A DNA stretch of 25,941 nucleotides from Cruorifilaria tuberocauda (lineage: Eukaryota; Nematoda; Chromadorea; Rhabditida; Onchocercidae): positions 1 through 25,941 of the forward strand of contig JABVXU010000687.1 in the NCBI GenBank assembly GCA_013365365.1. Direction: 5' to 3'. Both the position numbers and the translations under genes were made by a program. Below the pieces are notes generated by a model. The model had not been told where the DNA came from and made no database searches. It saw nothing but the letters and a program-made list of their open reading frames with translations. Positions 14,844 to 25,941 of this stretch are shown one piece after another. Numbering within the stretch: position 1 is the stretch's first letter; the number at the start of each line of letters is the position of its first letter.

Positions 14844-17239
14844 TTTACCCGAAGTTGGTGATCAGGAATGTTGTCGGGTCTACGCCTTCCGAAAAAATGT
14901 TACCAGTCCTGTACAAGTATCGTATGCTAAGTTGCAAGCATGAGTGATTGAATTTCACAAGCTGAAATCATCTGGAAATTACTGCTTCAAAAATTGTGAA
15001 ATTTACGTGATGAGGCGATGCGGTGGCAGTAATAATTTCTGAAAATGATTCTCTTGGACGCTCGTTATTGTTAAAAAACAGAATATGAATTGACGTGGAT
15101 CTCTCTTTCCCAACCAAAACTGATTGATTGTCTTTCTGAAACAGCGTACTGTTTATAACTTTAGTTGCATTTATACATTGCTAAACATACAAAACGTTAA
15201 ATTCAATGGTATGAAGAATCAAGTCAGTTAATGTTAGAAAATGAACTCTGAATCCACATGATCATGTATTCCTTGGAATAATAAAATATGAACAAATAGT
15301 TTGTAGTTATATAAGAATTAGGCTTTAAAATACTTGGTAGATTCGATACAGCAGACCAAAATTCTGCATAAACCTGTAGATAATTAAACACAGGTGGGGA
15401 ACGGGTGAGTTGACCTATTATTTCTTCCAAAATATAAATTTTCTGGATTTTTTCAAGGATACAGAAGATAGCTGAGGGATTATTGCAAATTTTTTGAAGC
15501 GCACAAGAATTTGTGTACAGTACAACGCGTATGTGCTATGGTTTTTATATCCACACTCGAAATGAATTATCTCAGAAATGGTTTCAGAGCTCATATGAAT
15601 CAATTAACTTTAGGAAATAGTAATTAGCTAGCTGGAAATAATGCTAGTTTCGTAAATCTTCGAGCCTGTCTCTGTTCATTCTTGAATTATTCATTATCAA
15701 ATGCAGCAAACAGTCTTTTTTTTTCCTTGTAAAATGATTTGATGCAGTCCATTTTTGATTCCTTTGCAGTGATTTACAGAAAATCATTTTTCTTAAGTTC
15801 ATGTATTTCGCTAACTCATTTTTAAACTAAATCAGTTTTGAAACTTCAGCAAAAAAGTTAGGTTTATATATTAATGTAACTACTTCCAACAAAATCATGA
15901 AACATTTCACTTTCGCAGTTCGATGACGTATATTCATTCCATTCCTCTTTTTGAATTGTCTTTGTTTTGTTTACATTCACACCTATTGGACTGATTTAAA
16001 TGTATTTAAAACGAACTTTTTTCCACCTTTTCAACGATCTGTAATACGTAGTATTTCAAAAACCTTAAATTGTGGAATTAAAATTATAAAGTGAATTCAA
16101 TTTAACAATTTCTTAAATTATTTATTGTTTGAAAATGCACAAGTAATGTATAAATAAGTCTATGTTCAATTTCATGTTTATATGACAATTTTCCATTATA
16201 TTCGATTGCTTAACTAGTCTAATGTAGCAGGAACGCATATATTATTATATTATTGGGGAGGAATGCTTTTTCCCACTACAAAAGTTTCATCGAATTTATG
16301 CAAAAATTGGTCATAGTAATTCGATGAAAACCGTACAAAAAAAGTGCAACAATAAATCTGAGGTAGAGTACAAATGAAATATGGAAATCGAAGGGAAGAA
16401 TTTAATAAAAGGTGTTTATACAGAAGACGAGGGAGATAAATCAAAGATGCCTTAGGGACGAAAAACATAAAGACCGTAGGAATTCCTGTCAAAACGAATT
16501 TGTAATCACTAAAGATAAGAAAGAAACATTACCGAAGCCATGGATCATTTTCAGTGATGTCTGGAAGTGATAATCTGAAATCCATAACATACAACTCTGA
16601 AACAATTTTTATTTCCGAAAATTTCATTTCATTTATAAACATCGACTTCACAAAACATAAATCTTTTTGAACATAAAAAAAATGTAGATTTAAAACATTT
16701 AAATTTTGAAGATGCAAGAGAATGACGAGGAACTGCTGTTTTGGAGGACTTTAGGAAAAGATGACGGAATGACTATTATATATGAAATAATTTGAAGACC
16801 ATGTATAAGAAGCGATGGAGAAGACTTGTATATGGATGATGACAAGATATCTGCTCAGAGAGGTCATATTTCTTGCTGAAAGGTTTACATGTAAAAATGA
16901 ATGAGGGAAAAATGAATGATTTTGAAAGTATGATAACAGTTCGAAAATGCAGATGAAAAAAAGAAACAAAACAAGCACAAAAAAAGAAATACTGATACAA
17001 GTAGTTTCCATAAAAAGATATCAATGTAAAACATAGACAATTTTCAGAATTTCTACATCAAGCTGCACTATTTTACTTCAAGAATGTTATATTGTCAAGT
17101 AACAGCAGCGAAAGCAAATAATGAACACTTTGGTTCGTTTAAGAATCACATGTGAAAATTGGTAAAATGCATCTGTTGAAACAATTATGATTAGACTATA
17201 TCACTGTTAAGTAAAATACTTATTAAGTCCAAAGACAGC
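14844..17239. other. Region downstream of MTRFR, no gene resolved
   Basis: AT-rich DNA with many short frames on both strands. From about 16,320 to 17,030 the plus strand becomes strongly purine-rich, and short protein-like pieces appear, such as MQENDEELLFWRTLGKDDG near 16,711. All are soon closed by stops and I could not chain them through splice sites. The antisense frames here are Phe/Leu/Ser-rich complements of this purine strand. The MTRFR 3' end probably lies within the first few hundred bases; an AATAAA occurs at 15280. Confidence 0.5.
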
Positions 17240-17247
17240 TTTCGGCA

Positions 17248-17815
17248 GTGAGAAAGGGAACAATGAAAGAGGAAAAACTACAAAACATGGATAAAACGTT
17301 GAAAGTTACATTAGAATGGGAGATAAAGTTAAAAAAGAAAGTAAGGACAATACAGAAACTTATGGTACATTTCAATAAATATGTGCCTTTAAAAAATTAT
17401 GAAAATACAAAACATTTCTGTAGTCCATATAATGTATTATGCAGATTCAAAACGCAAAAATGTTTATTATTGGAATTAATGCAATGAATGGAAGAAAATG
17501 CAGAATTGGTAAGAAGAAATTCAGAGATAGAACATGAATTCTAAAAACTTCAAAAACGAAGGAATGAGAAATGAAAAAAAAAACTTCAAAAACGAAGGAA
17601 TGAAAAGTGAAAAAAACAAAGTGAAGGAAAATGTAGCTTCTAGATCTTACTACCAGAACCAATGGTGGCCTAACAACTCGGAGCTTCGAATAGTAAGTCC
17701 AATCAAAAATGATCGTAACTAAATCAATTTGCATATTTTACAGAGAATTAAAGTAGTGGAATACCGGATCACACTCACTCTTAATTTTCCTACAACAGCA
17801 GTTATTCAGATTTAA
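17248..17815 (+). pseudogene. Lys/Glu-rich coiled-coil-like locus, probably degenerate
   Basis: A charged frame runs from 17248 (MRKGTMKEEKLQNMDKTLKV onward) to a TGA at 17485, then reopens as MEENAELVRRNSEIEHEF before a TAA. From 17534 a different frame is open. It contains a 12-residue repeat (NFKNEGMRNEKK, then NFKNEGMKSEKN) and continues to WWPNNSELRI. It then meets a clean GTAAGT donor at 17694, a 50-bp intron ending TTTTACAG, and an in-phase exon 17744-17815 (RIKVVEYRITLTLNFPTTAV and three more residues to a stop). The 3' half therefore looks like a real two-exon end, while the 5' half is split by stops and a frame change. It could be a decayed gene, or a live gene whose upstream exons I have misjoined. 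I do not recognise the family. Confidence 0.3.
17547..17618. repeat. 36-bp direct repeat, two copies
   Basis: Two adjacent copies beginning ACTTCAAAAACGAAGGAATG, at 17547 and 17583, differ by a few bases. The 36-bp period equals 12 codons, so the duplication keeps the reading frame of the Lys-rich open frame in which it lies. Confidence 0.85.
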
Positions 17816-19214
17816 GAATTTTTGGCCGTCGTGATGGCACTACTTTTCAGATCTATTGAATGACAACTTCACTCACAGTAAGTTTAGCGTCGGTCATGTT
17901 TTCTGAGTTCAAAAAAACAACATATATTTCAAGCGATTCGTTTTAGTATCAGAAAAATGGAGATTTCCTACAAGCGTTAATCAAAAAAATTACATTCGCA
18001 AGGAAACGAAGACTAAATTCTTACCAAGTCGACTATCTCTAGTTAAATCCCGATCTTTCTATTGTGAAAATGAGTTATTTGAATGAAATTTGAACAATGA
18101 CAAATTAGCTAGTATTCCAACCGAATGCTGTTTTACTGAATTAAGAAAATCACGACCGAACACTAAAAATGGCAGTGCTGCATGAAGGAAATCGTGAATC
18201 AAGTAGGAAATACTTCCTGACCACTAAAATAAAATATAACAAGAATTTAGTCTTGAGTTCTTTCGTATTTAAACTCTGTCAAAATTGGTTCAGCTGCTTT
18301 GTCAAACGCAGCCTAAATCGATCGAAAGACCAAAAATAAACAAGACTGAATCAAGCTAAAATAATGTATGCTTAATATTGAGCTGCCGGTAACCGCTGAG
18401 ATCCTTTTTCCACTATGAAACAAAATGTATAAATTAACTAAGTTACAGAGGAAATCATCACACAATTTTAATTTTATACATGTGAGATATTTAAATGATC
18501 AGATTTCACAATAATTTAGTAAACTGACATAAAGACTGCTTACTGATATCACATGGATGACTAGTGTTTTGGCAGTCACGTTGCATCAGTCATTGTGGGA
18601 AAATTGCCTGAACAATCTAGAAAAAATTTCGCCATTCGAGTCATTTCTATCTGAAAATAGAATTCTCACGGCTTAAGTATTTGGTAACTGTCAAAAAGAG
18701 ATATTGAAGAATTTTTTCACACAGAGTAGCGAAGTTCAAGTAAAAGTGCAGAACAAAACTTACAATGAATAACATAATTCTGTGATAAAAGATAATTAAA
18801 ATTACCTGGTGAGGTGTTTCACCGCAGGTTATTTGAAACCATTTTTTTGAGTTCTGAAAGTATCCAATTTTCAGGATGGAATAAAAGGCAAAAGAACACA
18901 TTGTGCGTACTTCACTTCCGCATAAAGATAATTATATCTGAGATGCTGCAGTGAACTTAAGATAGCGATATCTGATATAAATCTTCTGATAGGTTACTAA
19001 ATTCACATGAAAGGTGAACAAAAATTAAAGTTCTACCACTTTATGAGGTTTTGTTGGTGGCTTAAATGGCCTATTATTGTAGTTTGTTTCGCGAAGACAT
19101 ATACGACTTGAATTTGCAGCCGTTGAGTTACTTACAAACTTTGGGGACAATTGTTGTTCAACCTGAAAATGAAGCTTTTTGGTGATAAATCTTTTCACTT
19201 ACAGTTTATATATA
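17816..19214. other. Gene-free stretch 3' of the minus-strand unknown gene
   Basis: AT-rich sequence without a convincing exon on either strand. The longest frame (18647-18901, minus) is Phe/Tyr/Ile-rich, typical of chance frames in such DNA. It probably holds the 3' UTR of the minus-strand gene that ends at 19215. Confidence 0.5.
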
Positions 19215-22200
19215 TCACATACGAAAAATGCGAACCCTTTGTAGTAATAGGTTTGCTTTTTCTACTTGACTTATCCTCGTTACTGGTAGAACTACGGTCT
19301 CAGAGTCAGTGCTTATCACGGGCGATAAGAAACCAACGCTGTGTAGTCTGAACTGATCGACTGGCTCACACAAACTGCAACCAAAATATCATACACAATT
19401 TTAAAGTTACAAAATTAACGCAAATGAGAAGTGACTAACACTTTCTTCCCAGAGATACAACCAACTTCAACTGTTAATAAAACACAGATGAAAATTCTTC
19501 TTTCTCCAGTAAAATCTCAAAATTTGATTATTTTCCCTACCATAATCTTCCCAAACACATACTTGAGTTCTACTTCTATCCAGTGACATGTCCCAATTAT
19601 TTTCAAAAGCTTTTAGATACTGTGCAATACCAAGTAGAAGTGAAGTGTTTAGTAAATAATTATTATTAGAATAGCACTATAGGCTAATCAAAACGTACAG
19701 CATACGCTCTACCTATTGCAGATCGTGATCTTGAATTAGGCGAAAACTAGTAACATTATCTAAATAATAGATCAAACGTACCTGCTTTCCAATGGACCAT
19801 TAGCCTGTTCAGGAATCGTATAATGTGAAGATACGAAAGCGTGATTCCTTGAAATGTCATCATGTGGGGTTGATGTAAGCAATGAAAAGTTATCGTCAAT
19901 GAAGCCCGCAGCCATATTCTGAAAGCGTAAAAAAGTGGTGCTGCATTTTTCCAATCTCATACTTCATCTCTAACTATTTTGATACACTCTAAGATTAAAA
20001 TTAGATAAAACACAAAGAAATATTTTGTAACATAGAACTATTTGCGAATAATAACGACCGAGAATGCTTAATCATTTCAACCATAATTTGGAAGCTCAGT
20101 TATAGAATGTTCCGCATTCGAAGGGAATGTCATCCAGATGGCGATGGGTTGTACTTTTTTCTCAGAATAATCACATAAAGATGCCACAAACCATTTCGTT
20201 TTTAAACCCTTTGCTCGGTGTCTCCACCATTCCATATGGAACAGCGAAATCCGCCAAGTTGTCATCATTTTCATCATCAAATGATCTGAAATAGGAGTAA
20301 AACTTTAAACTATTCGGAAACAAGATCATTCTTTCCTCTTAGAGTTTCATCAAACGACAATTCAAGAGCAACTAAGAATATGAAAACATAGTTTATCCAA
20401 TTTACAAGAAATATTCTGTATTTCATACATGATCACGACATACACACAGAAATCTAATCCACTAAAAATGGCATTCAGAACCGATGTGCAGGAGAAACCG
20501 TCTGCTCGTTTCTCTTTGCCATAATATCAACCCATCTATTCAACTTGACACTTGTTACGAAACATGCTAACTGGCTCTTAAGCGAACGGTAAGCTGACCG
20601 AAAGGAGGAGTCCTTGAAAGAGGTAGATGGCATTGCTCCACTTAATGCATCATCCGCCATATTGATAGGTATTTCATTTTCCGGTACACTTGTCCCACTA
20701 AATTTATACTCTGCAAAAAGAAATCACTCTCAAATTTAATTTACGAATTATGAAACAAGAAATTGGACAACAATTATGATAACAGTTTAAGAAATGCAAA
20801 CATCCAGATATACTTTGTTTCCATTAGTTCTGTTTAGCGAATAAAATTTTATCAATAAAATCAACTGATACCAGTGAATTTTTAATTCTATAATCATATT
20901 GCGGTTCTGGATTCAATATATGATAATTGTTCTTAATATTACACGATGAAACTTATCTCTACACATTTTAATTATTTCTTCTCATCCTTTTTATCTTTTT
21001 GGGAGTACATTTATGTCACATCGCTTTAAACACGTATCCCGTGCTTCCGTGTTTGTCAGTATTACATATGTTTACAAAAGTACCTAGACTTTTAGCGAAA
21101 TATACCAACCGTTGATAATGGACATTGCTGAATATCAGTCTATCAAAGACTTGTAATGCTTATTTTTCCAATTACTCCTTTAAATCGACTTACATCAGCT
21201 TATCTGCCAATGGATCTTGTGTCCTTATCAAAATTCAAAATTTTTACCAACAGCTTTAGCAGGATCTGATAAGCGGAACTTCGACGGAGGCGAACCATTC
21301 TCTGGTGAATTGAAGGCATCGCTAAATGCAGATACATGGAGAAAAGATCTAAAATTTCACACATAGAACTGTAGATATATGTAAACTTACTATGAACAGT
21401 TTAGAAGAAACTAGAAGACCTAACAGAACAGTGCTAAAAGCAGATGCGTACTACTGACTCCAGGTTATGTGAGACAAAAAATGTAAAAATACAGTGAAGC
21501 TGTATGCACCATCATGAAATGAAGTTTGTATCTTGACTTTGATTTCATCGGGTATTTTCATAGAGCTTCTTAGCTGTTATTTCATTAATGTACTTATAAA
21601 AGACAAATAACATCAGTAAAACTTGCTTTAATGGTGACTGTGAGTAGGGTGAGTTCGACTTTTTCCTTGTTGGTGTTTTTAAGGTAGGAGTAGCGTCTGA
21701 CATAATGACCTAGAATGATAAATTGATGCAAGGCAAGATTTTTGTGATTGAAAAACAGCTTGCGATTGTCATATTTACTGCAATGGCCGTATTGCACAAA
21801 ATTAGTTTCAAGGAAATCTGTTTGAAAATGATAAAATTTTCACAACTTACTGGTTTTGAAGGAGGTGAACCAAATATTGATGAGCCTAAACCGGAATCAG
21901 CGAAACTCATGGAACGTCTTGAACGTTTCCGTTCCGGTGTTGTTAATACGCTGCTTATCGATGGCCACTGGAAATGGCCTTTATATGTCACACTTCTCCG
22001 GGCCGTACCCTCCCTTTGCATTGCTTGCATCTTTAGATCATCAACCTAGAATTTAAAAGAGAAGTAAGTTGAAATAGACCTGAAAATTGTTCGTATGTCA
22101 TATTTTCAATAGAAACTCATATTATCATTACTCTTAACCTACGGTTTTTTTATGACCAGAATGAGACAATTAATTAGATTTTATTGAATAGAAAAACTAC

Positions 22201-24354
22201 TTCACTGAGTAAAAAATAATCAACTCAGGGCTTGTCGTGAATGTGTAGGGGCAATGTTTTATGTTGGAAAAAAGTTGCTGAGTAATATATAAACAGATAG
22301 AAATGCAACTTTCATTTAACTAGCTGATATGCCAAATTTCTCCCAATCTAAAATAAATGAATTTTCATATAACGCAATGTTGCTACAAATTTAATTATAA
22401 TAACAACGTAGACACGTTATCAGCATTTGCAAAATATGTCGCCTTCGTTAACAATATAAAAAAAACATAACTTTTTACCTTATAAAATTTCCTGCAAATT
22501 CTAATACTTGACCGATTACTCAAGCTTCATAAGTAATGACAAACGATGATATGTATATGAAGATGTATTTCAGGTATTCACAAAAGAAAAAAAAAACATA
22601 GACCAATTCTTAACTTAATAAGATCAAAGCCCCCATATAAAGTGTTAATAGAGGAAGTATATGCTTACGATTCCTCAAAAGTGAAGCAGAAAATTTGAAA
22701 AATCCCCTCCCCTAAATCGATCAGACTCAATCTTTCAAATTCAAATATGCCTGAAGCATGCCATAAATAATCGGGATTTCACGGAGCACGGCCCTTGCAA
22801 TGTTTTGCTGTGAAAATTTTTCCATCGCACTTATCGAAAATTGGTATTTTTCAAAATAAGATATATTAAATTATTTTAAGTTGCATTGAAATTGCTCTAA
22901 GAATGGATGGTAAATGATTAAAATGTCTTAAAAAGCATAAAGTATGATTGATTTAACTAAATTTTGAAAATTAAAAGATTTGATTAAATTCTTGAAAATA
23001 ATAAAAATTAAAATCCTTAGTATATTTGTTTCATATCATTTAATGATTAAAAGATAAAAAGATATGGAAAAAGCTGATAATTCATTTATGAAAAGAATAA
23101 AGCTCTGAATGAATCCCACAATGTCTCTTCTCTTTTTTCTCTTCTCCCTTATCTCTTATCATTTCATTTCTTCCAATTTTTATACCTTACAATTTCAATC
23201 CTAGGCTAAAGTTTCAATTTTCATTAATGCTAAATCCTTTTCAAACTATGCTCATGCAAAAATATCAATGGTAATTTTGGAATTTCCCAAATAAATTTTC
23301 TTCCCAATGCTTTACATGAACCTTTCTTTAGTTTAACAGTTATAGAAATTTGTTAAATTGGATCAAATTGTCCAATAAATGATCATATAATCAAAATGAA
23401 ATCTATCACTAATTAAACAACATATCAAATATCATACTCAAACGAACATGAAAAAAAAATTAGCAAGTCAGATCACGTAAACCGATTAAGATGAATATAT
23501 TTAAGAAAAAAAAGAAATACCTAAGCTTTTACTCGATTATGACTGTAACTGATTAGAGGATTACTAACCTTAAAATCATTCTCGAATATCATCATTTTTT
23601 TCCTTTTCTCTCTTTATCCAACCTTTTCTATTTTCAAATTTCACTTGAATAATTTTTGTCATACTTGAATATATTCTATTTAGATAAATTCAAATAAATT
23701 TGGGTTAGTAATTTTTTGTCAGAACTTCAAATATACTTATAACTACTGATATATCTTTTATAATTTGTAGGAAAAAGTAAACATAAAGATAGAGAAGAAA
23801 AAAAGAGAAATATGCGAGAAATACTTATCATAACTTTTTTTTCCACTAATATTATACGATTTGACTATTTTGATCAATTGATTGTTCGTAACGATTCAAA
23901 TTATTTGTTATAATTACGTTAAATTAATTGCGAATTATCACACATACACATAAATGTTAACAACTTTTCTCAAGGATAATTCATCCAAAAACTAATTTCA
24001 TAAATAGAACTCATATCAACAATTTAATATGATTTGTAATTATTAACGAAAAAAAATCTTTTTCTTTAAATTTCAATTTAAAGTAATAATCGGGGGAAAA
24101 AAGACATAAATTTCCCATATAATTTATTCTTAATTTTTTTTTAAAAATTTAATATTAACAAAAAAATCGATACTTACTGTTCGAACTTTGATATTCGATG
24201 GCAATGATTGATTTCCAATATTAATATGTATCATACCTTGATGATGATAATGATGATGATACAATGTTATGTTATAATTGTGGAATGATTGAGAATTGCT
24301 TGTAGTGGTTAATCGAGTTGTCGAGGTCACAATAACCTTTTCCTCTCTGCTCAT
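19215..24354 (-). CDS. Uncharacterised basic protein rich in Ser/Thr-Pro sites, eight exons
   Basis: I assembled eight exons with matching phases: 24354-24178, 22045-21851, 21709-21627, 21321-21248, 20710-20482, 20285-20192, 19918-19782 and 19374-19215, giving 382 residues. I do not recognise the family. The N-terminus is Ser/Thr-rich, followed by a His/Tyr stretch (YHHHYHHQ) encoded by a GATGAT-type microsatellite. About twelve SP or TP motifs are spread along the protein. Several fit the full cyclin-dependent-kinase consensus: TTPERKRSRR, KTPTRKK and ETPSKG. The hexapeptide GSPPSK occurs twice, at the ends of exon 2 and in exon 4. Basic clusters could be nuclear localisation signals. No enzyme motif, signal peptide or membrane segment is visible. 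One segment (YRSLKSQLACFVTSVKLNRW) may be helical. Intron 3 uses a GC donor. The donors at 20482 (CG|GTTCTG) and 20192 (ATG|GTTTGT) are weak, so those joins are less sure. Intron 1 is 2.1 kb. Confidence 0.65.
22046..24177 (-). other. Large first intron of the unknown minus-strand gene
   Basis: About 2.1 kb of very AT-rich DNA bounded by a GTAAGT donor and a TTCTAG acceptor. It is far longer than the other introns of this gene (about 196-930 bp). I see no nested gene, transposon or structured RNA in it. It could hold regulatory elements or an unrecognised alternative first exon. Confidence 0.6.
24240..24262. repeat. GATGAT-type trinucleotide tract inside exon 1
   Basis: An imperfect GAT/AAT tract on the plus strand. 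On the minus strand it encodes the His/Tyr run of the unknown protein. Its length may vary between individuals. Confidence 0.7.
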
Positions 24355-25941
24355 CGATTTTTTCGGGATATTTCTATTTGTGGCTTTTTACTTTGCCCTC
24401 TCCGATATGAGGTTTTTTTTTATGTTTCGCGTTGGGAGTTCTGATTCTCCTGTATATCCCATTGTCCCTGACATTATTCCATCTAATATTACTATATCAT
24501 ATTAACCATTATCTTTCCTTTACTCTCACTCATAACTCTCCGATACTCATCACACTCAATACAACCTATGACCTTGATAATATTACTTTAGAGGATATAG
24601 CTATGCGATATAATATGTTTATCCTGGTGCAATGAATGCACACCTATTTCCTATACTTACCTCCTTCTCAACAAATAAATGGTCATTTTGAAAAAAAAAA
24701 AACTATACATTAATGTAAGGTGTGTTTTTTACATATCTTACCTTAATTACTAAGCTTATTCTAAGCTTCAATTGCATTTTATTTGATTACATTTTATTGT
24801 ATTTCAATAATTAAAATCAGAAATATCAGAAGAATGAAGTTTTTTTTTTCTTTTCAAATTTCTTTATCATATTTATTTATTTATTCTAAAATATTAGCAA
24901 GGCTAAAATATTTTGTATTTAACAAAATTAACTTCACTGTTAAAACATTTCCTTTTATTTTCCTGCATATGTGCAATTTTGATAATTTAAAATTTAAAAT
25001 GTTTCATTATAAAATGGCGAAAAAAAAAGTAACGAAATTATTGCACAAATTTCGGAAGAGCAACATTTTCATGAAGAATGATATGATTTAAGCAAAAAAT
25101 AAAAAATAAAAAAAAACATTTTTTCATTCTTTCTACTTCACCTGAATTGGAAAAATAAATTCATAATATCAGTTATTCAGTTCTAATAGCATTAATATGA
25201 TTGCCAGAAGTGGGATATTCGAATTCCAATAAGAGATTTTTTTTTATTTATATTGATTTTTTAAAAAGGTTTTTTGTATGCTTCATTTTTGTAATGGAAA
25301 ATGGATCATTGCATATAATCATTATAATTTTATACTTAATCACCCATGGAATTTCAATAATTCAAAATTATCATCGATAAAAATCAACCAATCACCTTTC
25401 ATTCTTTTTCCTTTTTTTTTTTACATCTCTCGAAAAAAAACCATTAAAAGAGTTATGGTTTACAGTTGAGATTGATAAAGGAGATAAAGGGAGATAAAAA
25501 ATGGAAGGAAAGAGAAAATTTTAATATCATTCGGTTCTTTTTCTTTTTTGCTTTAAAAAGACTTTAAAATCTTATAAAAGCATTTTAAACTTTATTATTA
25601 AAAAAAATAAAACGATTTCAATATCTCATAGCAAATTACATTTCATTTCATTTCCATGTAAGAGCTGTAAAAGCTTTTCAAATCATCGAAAATTAGCTAT
25701 TGATACATAAATGAATGAGCTAATGAATTCATTAAATTATCATTTATTATTCGTTTATTCATGAAAAACGAAAAAAAAGACTTTTTTGATTAAAAATTAT
25801 TTAAGCTTTTCATAGCTTTCGCTAAAATAATATGTAAAAGAATTTTTATATAAGCAAAAAAAAAACCGAAAGGAAAGACTATTTGCTTATATAAAGGAAT
25901 TTCTTTTTACCAATAACTTTTTTTCTTATATTGGAAATATT
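24355..25941. other. AT-rich right flank upstream of the unknown gene
   Basis: This stretch presumably contains the promoter of the minus-strand gene starting at 24354. It is dominated by A and T homopolymer runs. The longest plus-strand frame (24783-25091) is rich in Phe, Ile and Lys, as chance frames in such DNA usually are. No RNA gene or repeat family was recognised. Confidence 0.5.

Noticed and set aside
14641..14943. Unspliced extension of MTRFR with a possible membrane helix (TIVVSSIISLLMTLFYF)
   Set aside because: It follows a plausible GTACGA donor and ends near a TTGCAG acceptor. MTRFR proteins have no such helix, so I read it as intron, though the frame stays open by chance.
16250..17024. 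Minus-strand frames encoding Phe/Leu/Ser-rich peptides that look like membrane proteins
   Set aside because: They are the complement of a purine-rich plus strand. Such DNA yields hydrophobic frames by composition, and no splice chain or family resemblance was found.
21710..22049. Overlapping open frames of about 66-108 codons on the plus strand
   Set aside because: They lie antisense to exon 2 of the minus-strand gene, whose splice phases are consistent, so they are shadow frames.
24783..25091. 102-codon plus-strand frame ending in a Lys-rich segment
   Set aside because: The Phe/Ile/Lys composition is what very AT-rich DNA gives by chance, and there is no splice partner or motif.

Overview
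The window looks like AT-rich nuclear DNA from a nematode, most likely a filarial or other spirurine worm. The genes are split into small exons by introns of about 50 bp to 2 kb. Acceptors are short and of TTTCAG, TTATAG or TTTTAG type, and several splice acceptors sit just upstream of start codons, as expected for spliced-leader addition. The protein sequences are animal-like. The taxon is inferred from this architecture and I could not test it.

Five genes could be assembled exon by exon with matching reading phases. On the minus strand, 903-3564 encodes the histone-fold transcription factor NF-YB. Divergent from it on the plus strand are riboflavin kinase (RFK, 4578-6261), nicotinamide phosphoribosyltransferase (NAMPT, 8153-12005) and the mitochondrial ribosome-rescue factor MTRFR/C12orf65 (13629-14843). 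On the minus strand, 19215-24354 encodes an unrecognised, basic protein rich in Ser/Thr-Pro motifs that could be a cyclin-dependent-kinase target.

The three plus-strand genes all concern cofactors or mitochondria. RFK makes FMN, NAMPT makes NMN for NAD salvage, and MTRFR rescues stalled mitochondrial ribosomes. Their spacing (1.6-1.9 kb) is long for a classical nematode operon, but two of them have a splice acceptor directly before the start codon. The best biological lead is NAMPT, because the model nematode C. elegans lacks this enzyme and recycles nicotinamide through the nicotinamidase PNC-1. Here all inspected active-site residues are present.

Three splice sites are non-canonical or doubtful: GC-AG introns in MTRFR and in the unknown gene, and a possible AT donor in NAMPT. 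Other material includes exon-like remnants with single in-frame stops between RFK and NAMPT, a degenerate Lys/Glu-rich locus around 17.2-17.8 kb with a 36-bp in-frame repeat, and purine-rich tandem repeats at the left edge. No tRNA, rRNA, CRISPR or recognisable transposon was seen.
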